A DNA stretch of 64,000 nt from the NCBI RefSeq assembly GCF_020085105.1, contig NC_058052.1, positions 13,740,233-13,804,232 on the forward strand. The letters run 5' to 3'. A program made the position numbers and the translations under genes. The stretch is from Siniperca chuatsi (Eukaryota; Chordata; Actinopteri; Centrarchiformes; Sinipercidae). Every line of letters begins with the position of its first letter. The stretch's first letter is position 1. Below are positions 38,166 through 50,900 of the stretch, piece by piece. Below the pieces are notes generated by a model. That model was given only the letters and a program-made list of their open reading frames with translations, searched no databases and was not told the DNA's origin.

Positions 38166-39360
38166 ACCACTAATTGCTGCTAACTGTAACTGTTAGCTGC
38201 CATTATCTAGTTAGCTCAGTTAGCCGTGCAGCCAACCACCCTATTAGCTGACTCAGCCCCGGGGTGCCAGGAGCCAAACCTGGCAAGAAAACCACCACCT
38301 TGGTACTGTATGTCGGTCTCGGAGGTTGTTCGGTTCAGTATTGTGGAAGCTAGATGCTGAGTGACGCTAGCTGCATGGCGGGGGGATGCACATTCAGCGC
38401 TATTGGCTACTGTAAACACCGCAACAAGTCTCTCCCTAGCTTCCTGATTTTACAGGAAAATACGTAAATATGTGGAATCAAATAGCACTCCGCTAGTCGT
38501 TTTGGTCCCCCAGCCTGGACCAGTTAATGTCAGGTTGTCATAACAAAGACATCTCAAACAATGTCAACTATAGTGCCCAGCTGTTTTTTAATTGTTTTTT
38601 TAATTAAACTTTTTATATTTGTGACCTGTTTTTAAAGATATACATCTTCAGTAAGAAACAAATAAGCTTGGAGCTGAAAGGAGGTGGGAAAGTACTGAAT
38701 AACTAACTAATGCATTGTTGGTTGTTTGTATGCTCAGGAGATGCTGTAATGTTGACTGTTAGAAAAATAGAGAATAAAGCCAGCCTTATCCTTCATATTA
38801 TAAATAAAACTGTATATCTGTGTTTTTATATAGATAAAAACAAGAAGTATAATCTGGTGAACTAGTTATGTTGCTGCTAGCAGGCTTATTGGGTTATTGG
38901 TATATGTTATATTCTGCCTATAGCCTGTCCGATACTGGAGTTTAGAAGCAGATACTGATATTAGAGTAATGTTTTCATTGACACATAATATCGTCAAATC
39001 TTTTGATAAGGAGCCCTTAAATTTCTGTTTTAAAGAACTGTGACCAAGCTATGTACTGATCGGGACATTTTACAGGTGAAAAATAAACTTTTCACCGCTC
39101 ACTGGTTTCTAAATTACTTCAAACATACTATCTTACATTAAAAAATAAACATTTGTGTTTCAGTAATTACATTTAATTATAACATTATGTGTAATAACAT
39201 GTTCTCTCTGCCTCTTTTTCTCTCATACAAGACTTACAAGAAGCCCAGTGCTTCTCTGAAGAAGGAGCACCAGAATGGCTCTCCTGTATCAACAAATGGA
39301 CATGCAAATGGGACGCCATCTATGGAGCGCTCTGCACACAAGAAACTGAGGGTGGACTGA
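30326..39360 (+). CDS. ELOVL5: Elongation of very long chain fatty acids protein 5
   Basis: The protein is an ER-membrane 3-ketoacyl-CoA synthase that starts each two-carbon elongation, mainly on C18 and C20 polyunsaturated acyl-CoAs. Exons: 30326-30383, 30496-30683, 35049-35126, 35696-35867, 36430-36554, 37700-37834, 39232-39360. They total 885 nt, or 294 residues, the usual fish length. The start [19 protein letters not shown] follows a short leader in the same exon. Family signatures are KIIEFMDT (residues 120-127) and the histidine box HIYHH (143-147, where many members have HVYHH). Several hydrophobic segments follow, and the C-terminus KKLRVD suits ER retention. Tryptophan 231 sits at the position that separates ELOVL5 from ELOVL2 (cysteine) in rat mutagenesis. 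This argues for ELOVL5 and for poor use of C22 substrates. Residue 166 is proline (GHP), where human has serine. Confidence 0.97.
30870..31208. mobile_element. Foldback MITE flanked by TTAA, copy 1
   Basis: TTAA at 30870-30873 and 31205-31208 bracket long imperfect inverted repeats. They run from AAAGGAATATTTTGGACATT inward on the left and AAAATGTCAAACTGTTCCTT on the right. Internal phrases include TTAGATGAGAAGATCAATAC. TTAA targets are typical of piggyBac and Kolobok groups; assignment is inferred. Confidence 0.7.
31205..31542. mobile_element. Foldback MITE, copy 2, left end truncated
   Basis: It starts at the same TTAA that closes copy 1, at an internal point (ATATGAAGCTAAAG), so the outer left arm is missing. 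The right arm (GAGAGTGGTATCAATCTTCT to ACTATTTCTTAA) is intact. Confidence 0.65.
31543..32127. other. ELOVL5 intron segment, nothing recognised
   Basis: No exon or clear repeat was seen in this piece of the intron between coding exons 2 and 3. Confidence 0.4.
32128..34110 (-). mobile_element. Broken non-LTR retrotransposon (L2/CR1-like LINE), 5' truncated
   Basis: On the minus strand three overlapping frames encode reverse transcriptase. They include [18 protein letters not shown] (33672-33460), [14 protein letters not shown] with [13 protein letters not shown] (33337-33029), and a 244-residue C-terminal part with [11 protein letters not shown] and LHWLPV (33098-32364). Frameshifts separate them, so it is inactive. 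The 3' tail at 32128-32190 (antisense of AAGTGCTATATAAATAAAGT) is typical of fish L2-type LINEs. The 5' limit near 34110 is approximate, and no endonuclease domain was recognised. Confidence 0.8.
34111..35048. other. ELOVL5 intron segment, no gene
   Basis: AT-rich, with a short (GT)n run at 34957-34974. No exon until the acceptor at 35048. Confidence 0.45.
36580..37377. mobile_element. hAT-like non-autonomous element with target duplication
   Basis: The ends CAATGGTGGAAAAAGTA and TACTTTCCACCACTG (reverse CAGTGGTGGAAAG) form terminal inverted repeats. The flanks TTTCTTCC (36572-36579) and CTTCTTCC (37378-37385) are 8-bp target duplicates with one mismatch. No transposase is seen. It sits in the ELOVL5 intron 25 bp after the donor at 36555. 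Confidence 0.75.
38123..38163. repeat. (ATT)n microsatellite
   Basis: About 13 ATT units in the last ELOVL5 intron, read directly. Confidence 0.9.
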
Positions 39361-40328
39361 CATTTGAGAAACCGTCACCCAATTCTTACTGTAGCATGTT
39401 AGCTAATGCTGATAGGAGGTACATGTATCTTCTTCTCTAGAATATTTAGAATTTTACACACATTCCTACCAATGGTATTGAATTATTAAATTAATATAGT
39501 TAAAGGAAAAGGGTATTATAGCTGACAGTGCACAATATTGCCTCCCCCACCCTCTAGAGGAAATTTAGTCCAAATCTCTTTCCTGCTACCAGCAAACAAA
39601 CACATGTTTTGACTCATTCAGTGATGCTTTACACACAGAAGGTCCAAAGATGAAAGCAGCAGTGAGTGTGTTGTCAGCTGAAGGTTTCATCACGCTCGAT
39701 GAAGTCTTTGTTTCAACAACCTAAGGAACAATTAAAAACACACAGTGCTTACTATGATCCTTAATGTGTAACTAGAGCATGCATCTTGTGTTTTGCTTTC
39801 ACTTCTGCCTGGGCTGTTGCATAATCCTCAATTTTACCCTGTGAAATACTGTAAAGCATTTTTATTGACAGCTTGTAAGAGCAGAAGTTGCATTTTGCAG
39901 TATATTTGCAGAGCAGTATCTCCTTTTTGGAATATTTAGCCATCTAACCAAAGCATAGTGTACTGCATATGCTAGGATTCATATTTAAACCAGTTAAGAC
40001 ATCATGTTAGGTGGTTGTTGTTTTTTATGAGCACGATATCAACTCCATTTTCCTTAACATCCTCCATGTTTCAAAAATCAGTTTTTCTTCTTTCACACTG
40101 TGTTATATGTACTATAGCTTTATCTAGTAAATGCCATTAATCAATTAGAACTTGAATTCACTGAAATTAGGTCTGCAGTGCAACTGCTTATTGGTAATAT
40201 TTAGGTAGTGAATGTAATAATTCATTGCTAAATATTCAAATATGTTATATTCAGATAAACTTTACTATATAGTTGAGAATTAAAGCTCATTATTGAGCTT
40301 GGACACAGCAGTTGAAAAAACAATTTCA

Positions 40329-40511
40329 AGGTCCATTTAGTAGATGCTCTGGAGCTTTTGATTTTCTCATGATCTTCCTCAACACATGGATTTTGCCCAG
40401 TTGTCGTGAGAAGTCCTTTAAATGCTACAATCTACAATTCCATGACCCCATCTGCTGAGGAAGATCATGTGATACGATCAACAGCTCCGGAACAGCTACT
40501 AAATGGACCTT
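40329..40511. repeat. Hairpin-forming inverted repeat
   Basis: The left arm 40329-40380 (AGGTCCATTTAGTAG ... CATGATCTTCCTC) pairs with the right arm 40457-40511 (GAGGAAGATCATG ... CTACTAAATGGACCT) across a loop of about 75 bp. There are a few mismatches. Confidence 0.8.
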
Positions 40512-40791
40512 GTGGTGGAAATGTTTTGTCAAATTCTATGCAGTTAAAAAGATTTTTGAGTCTTTACACAAATAGGGTGCCTTCTGAACCATTTGGTTTG
40601 GTTTCTAATGTAACATTTTTCATCTTTTCAATATGCTATCACCAGATTCATGTTGGTACATTTCAGAATAATATGTGTCTAACTTCCTGTTCAAATCCTG
40701 TGCCTGACTCTTTGTTTCTTTTTTTTTAAATACCAAAGGTCCTAAACCATCATTCCTAACTTGACACATACTAAACGCAATAGTGATTATA

Positions 40792-41186
40792 TTAAAGGAA
40801 TAGTTGGGAAATATGCTTTTTCGCTTTCTTTTGGAGAGTTAGATGAGAAGATCAATACCCCTCTCACGTCTATACGATATGAAGCCACAGCCAGCAGCAG
40901 GCTAGCTTAGCTTAGCATAAAGGCTGGAAACAGGGGGAAACGGCTAGCCAAGCTCTGTCCAAATTTAACAACATCCACCTACCAGCACCTCTAAAGCTCC
41001 CTTTAGATCTTGTTACCGTTGGACAGAGCCAGGCTAACTGTTTCTCCCTGTTTCCAGTCTTTATGCTAAGCTAAGCTAACCGGCTGCTGGCTGTAGCCTT
41101 ATATTTAGTGTACACTTATGAGAGTGGTATCAGTCTTCTCATCTAGCTTTTGGCAAGAAAGCAAAAGAGCATATTTCCCAAAACGT
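40792..41186. mobile_element. Foldback MITE, copy 3
   Basis: It starts at TTAA (40792-40795) with AAAGGAATAGTTGGGAAATA. The two arms share the pair CTTAGCTTAGCATAAAG and CTTTATGCTAAGCTAAG, and AGATGAGAAGATCAATAC with its inverse. It is the same family as 30870-31542. The right border is approximate. Confidence 0.65.
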
Positions 41187-42119
41187 CTTTTTCTTCATTT
41201 TACCATATTAACACGATTTTTTTAAGTAAAAACAACATTACATTACATTACAGTCATTACATGAAAATGAATTGTTTTTTGGTGGAGAAAGAAGGTTGTA
41301 GTGATTATTATTCCTGTGTTCTATCTTATGTTAAAGTTATTTTCTTTAAACCATTGCCAGGGGCCTACACAGTAAATTCTAATATAGAAAACAAAGGTAC
41401 AAGGATGTTTCAATTATGAACTCTGTAAATCTGACACTCGCTGTGGAGCACTGCTGCGCTGCTCTACAAGGTTGATTCAGTTTAATGATGTACTGTATGG
41501 CCTTAACCACTGAATGAGCATAACATGTGGCTCAAATGTATAGGTGACCTAGATTCATGTTCACTGCATCAGAAATTATTGTTACAATCTGAATAATACA
41601 TACAAAGGTCACATTTTCTCTGCATGATTAATTTGGTCCACAGATAATTGCAGATAACACAAAACCTGTTAACATGCATGAACCATATATACTCATAAAT
41701 TGAATTATAGTTCATTTGTTTTACATTTTCAGCTGCATGCCAGTCCTGTTACTGGGCAGAATTAGCATTAAATTACTACCCAACTGATAAAGGCCAAGGA
41801 AGCGTACAGGTATGTAATGAGATTTACATTTTATAAACTGTTAAAATAAATATATATATTTTCAGAAATCTGGGGTAAATCTGGGTTAACATGTTGTGAC
41901 TCATGCTTTACTCACTAACACATTAAAAACAAATTGAGATTGTAAACGTTCTTGTTTTCAAGCTGTTGTTTTCCTTCCTTGAAAATGATGTAAATGCTAC
42001 AAATAATGTTGCTTAAAGACAAAAAAAATATCTGTAGAGCAACAGTTGAGAGCTCATTGAGCCTTATAATTATTTTGAATTTTAATTCTACCTATTTAAT
42101 GGTTTGTGAAAACATTCAT

Positions 42120-42375
42120 TAGCCATGCTAGCGGCTCTATTGATGGCAATGTTAATTTGTCAGTTTAGTGCTAATAGGCAAATGAGAGCATGCTAAAACG
42201 CTAAACTAAGATGGTCTTTGGTTTTTAAACAGATTAAACAAACAATATATAACGTGTAAATTAACAAGCTTTCGAGGTGCTGGCAGGCAGATTTTGTTAG
42301 CTTCGGACAGATCCAGGCTAGGTGTTTCCCTCTGTTTCCAGTCTTTATGCTAAGCTACGCTAACCGGCTGCTGGT
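42120..42375. repeat. Fragments of two dispersed repeats
   Basis: AGCCATGCTAGCGGCTCTAT (42122 on) belongs to the 18275/20720 family. CAGTCTTTATGCTAAGCTAC with GCTAACCGGCTGCTGG (42340-42375) is one arm of the foldback MITE family. Confidence 0.5.
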
Positions 42376-43341
42376 TGTAGTGTCATAGCGCACAGTCACA
42401 ACAAAATGTCACACTCTTTAATTAATCTAAGATAAACATCACTATTGTGTTCAGTATCTGTCAATAACAAAGTTAGAATATCTTAGGAACTAACTAACCA
42501 ATGCTGCCCCGAATGGCCAAGCAAACAACACACTGCTCATGAGTGTTAATAAGAAATTCACTTTTTCAGGAGGCTTTAAGTATATAATTGCTCTCTCACT
42601 GCCTCATTATTATTCTCCCACTGATTGCACTAAATGTCAGTGCAAGCTAACAAAAAAGAAACTATGGCTTCATCACAGTTAGTTTAGGGTGGGACAATTA
42701 ACCTTGAGCGCTGAAGGAAACTTTACTGCTTTGGCTTCGTGACAAATGAAACTGAAACAGCATGTTTCACAAGTGAAACTATGATAACAGTATGACAGAT
42801 TCAAAGCAAAGGATCATGTGAAAACCAACTCAAGCTTTATCTCAAATTAGAGGCTGTAAACAAAGTTTTTTTATTGTTCTTTTTCCTCCTCTGTAAAAAC
42901 CAACAATAGTAAAGTCAACAAGCCACAAATCATTTTAGCCTCAATACAACTTTCACTTTTTTTTTCCCTCTGCAAATCCTGTTTATCTGTCTGCTTGGTT
43001 CCCAGAAAATGTAATACGTGGATTATACCCGTGTGTCCTCAGCAAGACAAATGATGTATAAGTGTAAAATCACATCTGCAATGTCTTTTCACTGAGGTTG
43101 TTTAATAGGATCTCTACTTTTACTGTGGTGTATAATTTTTCCTATAGCCACGAGTGAACATTGATTCTGAAGAAATCTAGTAAAAATAACCTGCCTACAC
43201 ATCACTACCCTGAGGCTGATATTTTAGTTTTAACAACACATTTACACAATGCCTTTCATCAATACATGTCATTCAGTTAAAACAAATCAAAACAGACAAG
43301 TAAATAAATCAAACTATAAGAGCATATTCTCTTCACCACTG

Positions 43342-43347
43342 TTTATT
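43342..43347 (-). terminator. Polyadenylation signal candidate for FBXO9
   Basis: TTTATT on the plus strand is AATAAA on the minus strand, about 300 bp beyond the FBXO9 stop codon. Confidence 0.5.
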
Positions 43348-43649
43348 TGAGGGAGAAAGTGCACCATGAAACAAAAATAGTATGAACATTCATTGCTTGG
43401 AACAGGCGGGAAAGGGTGCTAATTATTTTAGCTCTCATCACAATACCATCATTTCTGAAATCAGAAAATAAGTAGTATTCTATTATGTAAACCAGAAACG
43501 TAACATGCTCGCATTTAAGAAACATGAGGGTTCTTATATTAACACTATAATCCAGCTGCAGCACAAATTAAACAGGCTGAGGAGTATGCATTTTGTTAAA
43601 ATGGTGAATGGACTTTTGCTGTGGGATCCTGTGCAGGTCTCCAGGCTGC

Positions 43650-46600
43650 TTAAAGAGGCTGCTCGGAGAAAGCAGTGTAACTCTTCACACGTGCAAAGAA
43701 GAAGGGTGTGTACATCCTGTCCAGGTCAAACGCCGTGACAACCGTTTCCCCAGTCAGCCTAAAAACATAATTAATTTCAATTTTGAAACAAATAGGTAGA
43801 TCATTTTTCTTTTCCACTTCTATTGGTATTCATGTCTCTTACTTGTAAGTGATGTGGCAGGAGTGGTGGATCCACACCAGCTTACTGAAACTCTGACGCC
43901 CCCCAGAGGACAGATGCAGTCCCACGTGGAAGCTGTGTTCAGCCTCCGGAGGTGGGTTCCGCCTGCAGAACCGATTCCTTTGAAACTCGGCCGCTTTCTG
44001 TTAACGAATAACAGTTTACAAGCTGAGCCATAAACTGACTGGTTAACTGTTTCAAAAGTGCAGTGTGTTCATGTGTCACTCAGTAACATTTCACTATGAC
44101 ATTACTAGTTATTTCAGTACATTATTGTTATGAGTAAGAGTTGTTTCTTCTGTTATCACCCCCAGATCCACGTTAGGTTAAATAATAAAATGTAAGTAAA
44201 TCAATAAATCCACACCCATTCCTGATTTGATTCTTTAAAAGTTAGTTGACTCACATAACCTTGTCCATACACCTGAAAAACACTGCATATATGTTTTGCC
44301 ACCACATTTACAGTGCAAAAGTATGATGAGAATACTGCACATTAAGTTCAGTTTCTTGATCATTTACATAGAAGCTCAGGGGAACTTGAGTTATTCTAAA
44401 TTTCTAAAAGTAAAAGGATGCAACTGTCTGGTGTAACAGAACATAATATTATTAGTATGAGCAATTAACTGCTCCCGGGTTTTATGATAAATTTAACATT
44501 ACTTTGAATTGCAATGAGTATGGAGGCCCAATTCCGCCATGAAAAGAAAAACAAAATACTAAAAACACTGTAATGGTCAGTCAAAATTATGAGTCATAGT
44601 AAGTATTTTTTATCATTTGTTTTAAAAAAAGTTATTTTCCTGAGGGAAATTAGTTTCTATAATTAAGTAATGCATTTATATTTGATTTAAATACAGTATG
44701 TTCTCATTTCAGAACTAGCTGCAGTTGAAAAAAATGTCTGGTGGCAAATTTAAAATGTCACTTTACACTTCTTTAGTGTAAAGAAATAAGGCCATCTGTA
44801 TGCAGTAGTAAAGAATCTACAATGGCCATTTTAACCTCTGCAGCAATGCTGGCAGCACTCACGTCTATTTCCCAAACACAACCTCTGGATATGACGCTGA
44901 GCACATGTACTCAACTTCTTTGCTCGACCATGGTGAGGCCTGTTCTGAGTGGAACCTGCCCTGTTTAATCGCTGTATGGTGTTGGCCACTGTGCTGCAGT
45001 TTAGTTTCAGGGTCTTGGCAGACTTCTTATAGCCTACTCCATCTTTATGTAGAGCAACAATTCTTTTTTTTTTTCAGATCCTCACAGAGTTCTTTGCCAT
45101 GAGGTGCCATGTTGAACTTCCAGTGACCAGTATGAGAGAGTGAGAGCGATAACACCAAATTTAACACATCTGCCCCCCATTCACACCTGAGACCTTGTAA
45201 CACTAACGAGTCACATGACCGGGGAGAGAAAATGGCTAATTGGCCCCAATTTGGACATTTTCACTTAGTGACTCACTTTTGTGGCCAGCGGTTTAGACAT
45301 TAATGGCTGTGTGAGTTATTTTGAGGGGACTGCAAATTTACACTGTTATACAAGCTGCACACTCACTACTTTACATTGTAGCAAAGTGTCATTTCTTCAG
45401 TGTTGTCACATGAAAAGATATAATAAAATATTTACAAAAATGTGAGGGGTGTACTCACTTCTGTGAGATACTGTATATCTTTATCTCATCCCACAAACTT
45501 GTTCTCACCTCCTCCTTTTTCTTGCAGACAACAGCAAAAACTTTGGTTTGATTGTCTGTCTCCTGTGACAGACGGAAATGACCGAGCAGAACAGAATCCA
45601 TTCTGTAAAATGAAACGAAATTCAGCCATCATGAAAAGTGCTGGCACATTAATGTGTGAAATATGTTTATATGTTGCAACGTCCATTCTAGCTGAGAAAA
45701 CAAGGAAGGTGTACCTGGTGTTCCTAGTACGCAAGCGAGGAACAACAGACAGAGGGTCCTCAGGGGTGGTCAGCATGATGACGTGGCCGTCAGCAAAGAA
45801 CCGGAGGTACCTGCGATAACAACGTCAAACCTTAGCTGTGATATCTATTAGAGCTGCAATGTTTAATCGATTAGTTGTCAACTATTAAATTAATTGCCAA
45901 CTATTTTGATAATCGATTAATCAGTTTGAGTAATAAAAATCTTTTTTTTTTAAAAGTCAAAATTCTCTGATTCCAGCTTAAATGTGAATATTTTCTGGTT
46001 TCTTTAGTCCTCTATGACAGTAAACTGAATATCTTTGAGTTGTGGACAAAAAAAAGACATTTGAGGACATCATCTTGGGCTTTGGGAAACACTGATCAAC
46101 ATTTTCTGACATTTTATAGACCAAGCAACTAATCGATTAATCGAGAAAACGATCGTCAGATTAATCGACAATGAAAATAACGATGAACAATGATAATCGT
46201 TAGTTGCAGCCCTAATATCTACACAACTCACAATCAAAAAACAATGATTCAAATCAAACATCTACCTGTAGTACTCAACGTGGTGCCAAGCCCGGTAAAA
46301 TCCATCCAGCGATTCCTCTCCTTGACGAATGTATGATGTCTTGCTGATATAGACACCTGTAAAAAATAATGAATGGAAAGACCAACATCCAGCATCATCT
46401 TCATTGGATGTGCGGTGTAGTAATAATACAAGACTGATTCATCAGTATATTCGCAGCAGCATCAGTCCAATATTATTTTTACTGGCAATATTTAGCCAAT
46501 TGTTGAACTGGCAATTTGAGACATTTGGCTTTAGAACCAGTGTTTTGTGTTTTTGTGTATTGAAACCAAGCATGAGCTCAGTGGCATCACATTTTACAAG

Positions 46601-47957
46601 CTGGCACATTTTCAGCTTTCTGCTGTGACTGATAGAAACACTTGAGCGCCTCCAAAACGATGATGTAGACCTCCTCCCACTGCAGGGGCAACAGTGTGCT
46701 GCATGTTAAGAGCATGTATGTCTCAAAGTGCTCAAAATGTTTTGCACCTGGATTGTTTTTAATTTAATTTGTGATTGTTACAGAACTGTTACATTTTGAT
46801 GGGCTGATATGGGTGGGGAAATATAAGATATCTGTACTAGTCTCATAAACTACAGTAGAGAATCCCAAATTTGTAATTGATAAAATACTTAATTACCATC
46901 AAAACGGACGCGAGGCCTTTGCAGAAACATCTCCCTCCAGGATTTGAAGGGCACAACTTTGGTGCAGTTACGTCCCCACACTCTTACACAGGCTGAATGC
47001 CAAATCTCAGGGTCCCTGGAGAGAAAATAAAAGTGAAAAAAAAATTAAGTGAATTAATTATTTTAACTATTGTGAGATTGCCTGATCCCAAGTCAGCAAT
47101 TTTAAGAGGCAAACCCTGAGAAAAGCAAGTGGTTGTCAAACAAGCTGTCACACATCTGATCTGTTATGACAGAGGGGCTGACCTTGCACAAATGTAAAAC
47201 CCACGGCAAACCAAAGAGAGCTGCTCCAGGGCTCGCATGTCCAGGTCACTAGACACAACCCAACGAAATATGTACATCAGGATTTCCCGCGGCAAGGCTG
47301 CAGTTAAATAAAGCAGGAAACAAACAAGTTATAATAAATAACACAAGTTGATAATGACTTTAGACATTTACATTCTAATAAAATCACAGATTTTTTACCT
47401 GAAATGTGCATCTGAGTTATGTCCAACTCAGGAGTGCAGATCTTTGGAAAGGAGCTTTCCATAGTGAGCTCCTGCTCAAAGTAGGCAAGTAGATCCTCAA
47501 TCTCACCATCAACATCATTATCTTCCATGCTGCAATAAAAACAAGATATGTTCCCTTCAAGAACTGAGAATATCGCTTTCTCATATACACGCCTGCAGTA
47601 GCCTGTCACGATAACTACATTATGGACTTATTGTACGATATATGGACATGACCTCGATTGATTTTTGCTGACCTTGATATTGCCCCTTGTGTTTACATGC
47701 GTGTTTGTTTACATAAGAATATCACCAACATTTTAGCCAACATGATGCCAGAATAAACAGCAGGGTTTTCCCTACCATTATAGGACTTGGGGCGCAGTGC
47801 TTAAGCCTTTTTTTCACATCGCCTAAGCCGAATGAACAGAAAAAACTATGCTGAGACACATTTTGCTGTCATTTCGGGTTGCGCTGCTTCTGTCCTCTCG
47901 TCGTCTGCTCTGTGTGGAGTTTCACCGTGGGCAGGGCTCAGGCAACTCCTCAACAAA

Positions 47958-47991
<34 letters not shown>

Positions 47992-50900
47992 GTTACCAGC
48001 TTGGCTCGCTAGATTTAGCAACTTTGCAGAGCCTAAATTTGAAATTTGAGAGCCTCTCAAATTTAGCGACCTTTTCAGACCATCAAGGAAGAGGCAAGAA
48101 ATATATTCCTATATTATATTGTAATTCATTCCCATGCATGCTGCTAAGACTAATCGCAGTCCTCAGCTCGTCTGCCATCAGCGCTGGGTCTCGTCTCTCC
48201 TCTTGTGCAGACAGTCAGTAGCTGCGGCATTTGGGAGAGGCAGGTTTGAGCTTCTCTCTCTCACTCGTTCTCTCCGGATGTCTGGATTAGTGTTCCTATA
48301 GCTTGTAAATATGTAAATAGTTTGTTTGATCTTCTCCCTCCTTTTGTAGATTTTTAAACAACTTTTTTACTTCAAATATACAATGTCCCTGTAATGAGTC
48401 TGTGATTATCTGGCTTATCTCTCCCCTGTAGCAACCGACACAATCCCTATGCTTTATGCAAATGAATGTGATGGAATGCGATGCAAATGCTCTTAATCGC
48501 AATTATTGCTGGGACAATATATCGTCCAACAAAAGTAGTTATTGTGACAGGCCTAGCCTGCACACCATATTATTCACCTTTCAGATGTACGCAAGGACCT
48601 TGAAAAAACCTGTGTTTTGCTGTGAATGGGTCAGCACACAGTATCAATCCCAGGTGTGACTGTTCAGGTTTGATATCAAAGAGTGAACATCTGATTCTCT
48701 ACCAACTTTGACTAAAAGATAACTAATTTTAATACAGTAACCCTTTAGTTAATATAACAGATAATTATAGTGCTCTCAGACATCAATCTAGCTGGAAGAG
48801 ATAACCTTGATTATTACAGAGATGATGCTGCATTAACTTTTTCATGAGGTGACAAAGATATAATTCTTGTAAAGCACTGTCTGACTCCTTCATTTTAAAA
48901 CAACACTGCAACAAGCAGTGTCTGCAAAACACACCAACTCTATGATAATCATATCAATGAGGTAAATTCATATATATATATATATATAGTTTAAAAGTAT
49001 AAGCTATAGATAAAAAACATTGAAATTTGTGTTTTAAGAGATCATAAATTCAAATGCAGACATTTCACAGCATGTTTAAACATTGCAGACTAAGACTTAG
49101 TTAATCATTCTAAGTCTGCCAATATCCAAAAATAAAAAGCAGCTTACTAGTTTCCTCCAACTCGGTCTGCATCAGGAGGACGGCTGTAGTTGATTTTAAA
49201 CTCAATGTCAGGTACAAGCTGCATAGCCATGCGATAGAACTTGATAGCTGCAAATAAAGAGGTCAACTTATACATTAACAAGAAAATGACACTGAAGTGC
49301 TCACGCAATGCAATCACCTGTTTTTTGTTTCTCATACAGAAGTTACGAAATTATATGGGTGGCAATTAAACATTCTCAATTACTGTCAATGGCGATGTTA
49401 ATGACATCTGAACTGTTGAAAAACATTCATGTTTCATTTAAGATAATGACTGACGTTTAGAAATGCCTATTATTAAAAAAAAGTCTGATATAATGTAGCA
49501 TTTTCCACAAGCTTACTCTGAATTAATTATGGCATTTCTGATAGTTCATAAAGAATGAGCTTTTTGTGGTTAACCTCACTTTTCATCCTTTCACTGGTGA
49601 TTTTGATCACCATATATCCTACATACATACCCTCATAGACAGCTCCATTTTGCTCTTCCTGAACAGCTCTCAAGAACAGTTCTGTGGCCTTAGGAAAGAT
49701 GGCTCACGTCAGTCATTCAACAGCGCTGTAAATTTCAGTGACAGCACTCTATAATACATCACAAGTACATGACCTGGAGAAATCATTTCACAACTTACTT
49801 TTTCCTCCCGAGCACTGTCCTGTGTCCTCTTCAGACCTTTAGCTCGCAGCAGTCGGTCACTCGTTCCACTTGCTCCAGAGCTCGGTTTGAGTTCAGACAT
49901 CCACTGAGCTCTGAACGCATTGAGCTGCAGCTGCAATTCAATTAAAGAGTTACGAAGTGCCAAAACAAAGTCCTGAGCCTGTTTGTTCTCAGCCTGCACA
50001 TAATGACAGATCATGCTTATGTGAAACTTTGACCTGATGAGATTATTGAACTTTCAGTTGAAATTGAGTGAGTGGAGCTAGCTTGCTTTTATATTTGGTG
50101 CAGGCTCTGCACTTGCTGGAAGTGAATCCCAAAACCAGTGTTTAGAGGATAAGACTTTTTTTTTTGGACTACACCTACATTTGAGAACAGTTTTCACACG
50201 TGTACCAAACTACTGAAACTGTCTAGAAACACCTCTCAAATCATGCCAAGTGACTACTTCAAATAACTGATCAATTTTAAAGCGCAATGTGTGTTGAGCT
50301 GCTAAAGCTTTTTCCTTAGTTGCTCCTGTGTGGACTACAGAGGTAACCAATGGATACATTTCTGGTTTAGTTGTATGATCACTGAGTCTACATGAGCACA
50401 ATATTTATTTAGCTTTGATTTATTTATACATGGTAGGTTGGGTGAGCATACATGCTCTCTTAAGGCAGCACCCTGTTGACAGTTTAGTACAGCAACAGAA
50501 ACATAACAAAAACAGAGTCAAATAATAAATAAAACAGCAAAATAGAGCAAAGAAATATTGTTCTCATATCCAGATGGGCTTAGAGGTAGGTGCAGTTGCC
50601 ATCAATACTGCCAATAAATATTAATCAGGATTTGTCCTGATTGGATTTCGCACCTGAAGGTTTGGGTCATCTGAACCTTCATCTTCATCCTCTATCGTAC
50701 CTCCGACGTCTGTGTTTTCTTCAGCCTGTACAAGGAAGAAGTGAAGTATTTCTTAAATTTATCACAGGAGCGGTTTGTCCTCAAAACCTGTTACTACTGT
50801 GGCTTTGTTTAGTTTTAGTTTTTTAATGTGCTATGTTTTCTTGCAGATGACTGGTTTCCCAGATGACTTGCTGATGTACAGAGCAGAACATTCAGCTCCT

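Larger units (their letters stand above)
39361..43341. other. ELOVL5 3' UTR and ELOVL5-FBXO9 intergenic DNA, no other gene
   Basis: No GCM1-like exon is visible. Candidate ELOVL5 polyadenylation signals include ATTAAA near 39484 and AATAAA at 41845-41850. The true 3' end cannot be set from sequence alone. Foldback repeats at 40329-40511 and 40792-41186 may lie inside the transcript. Confidence 0.5.
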
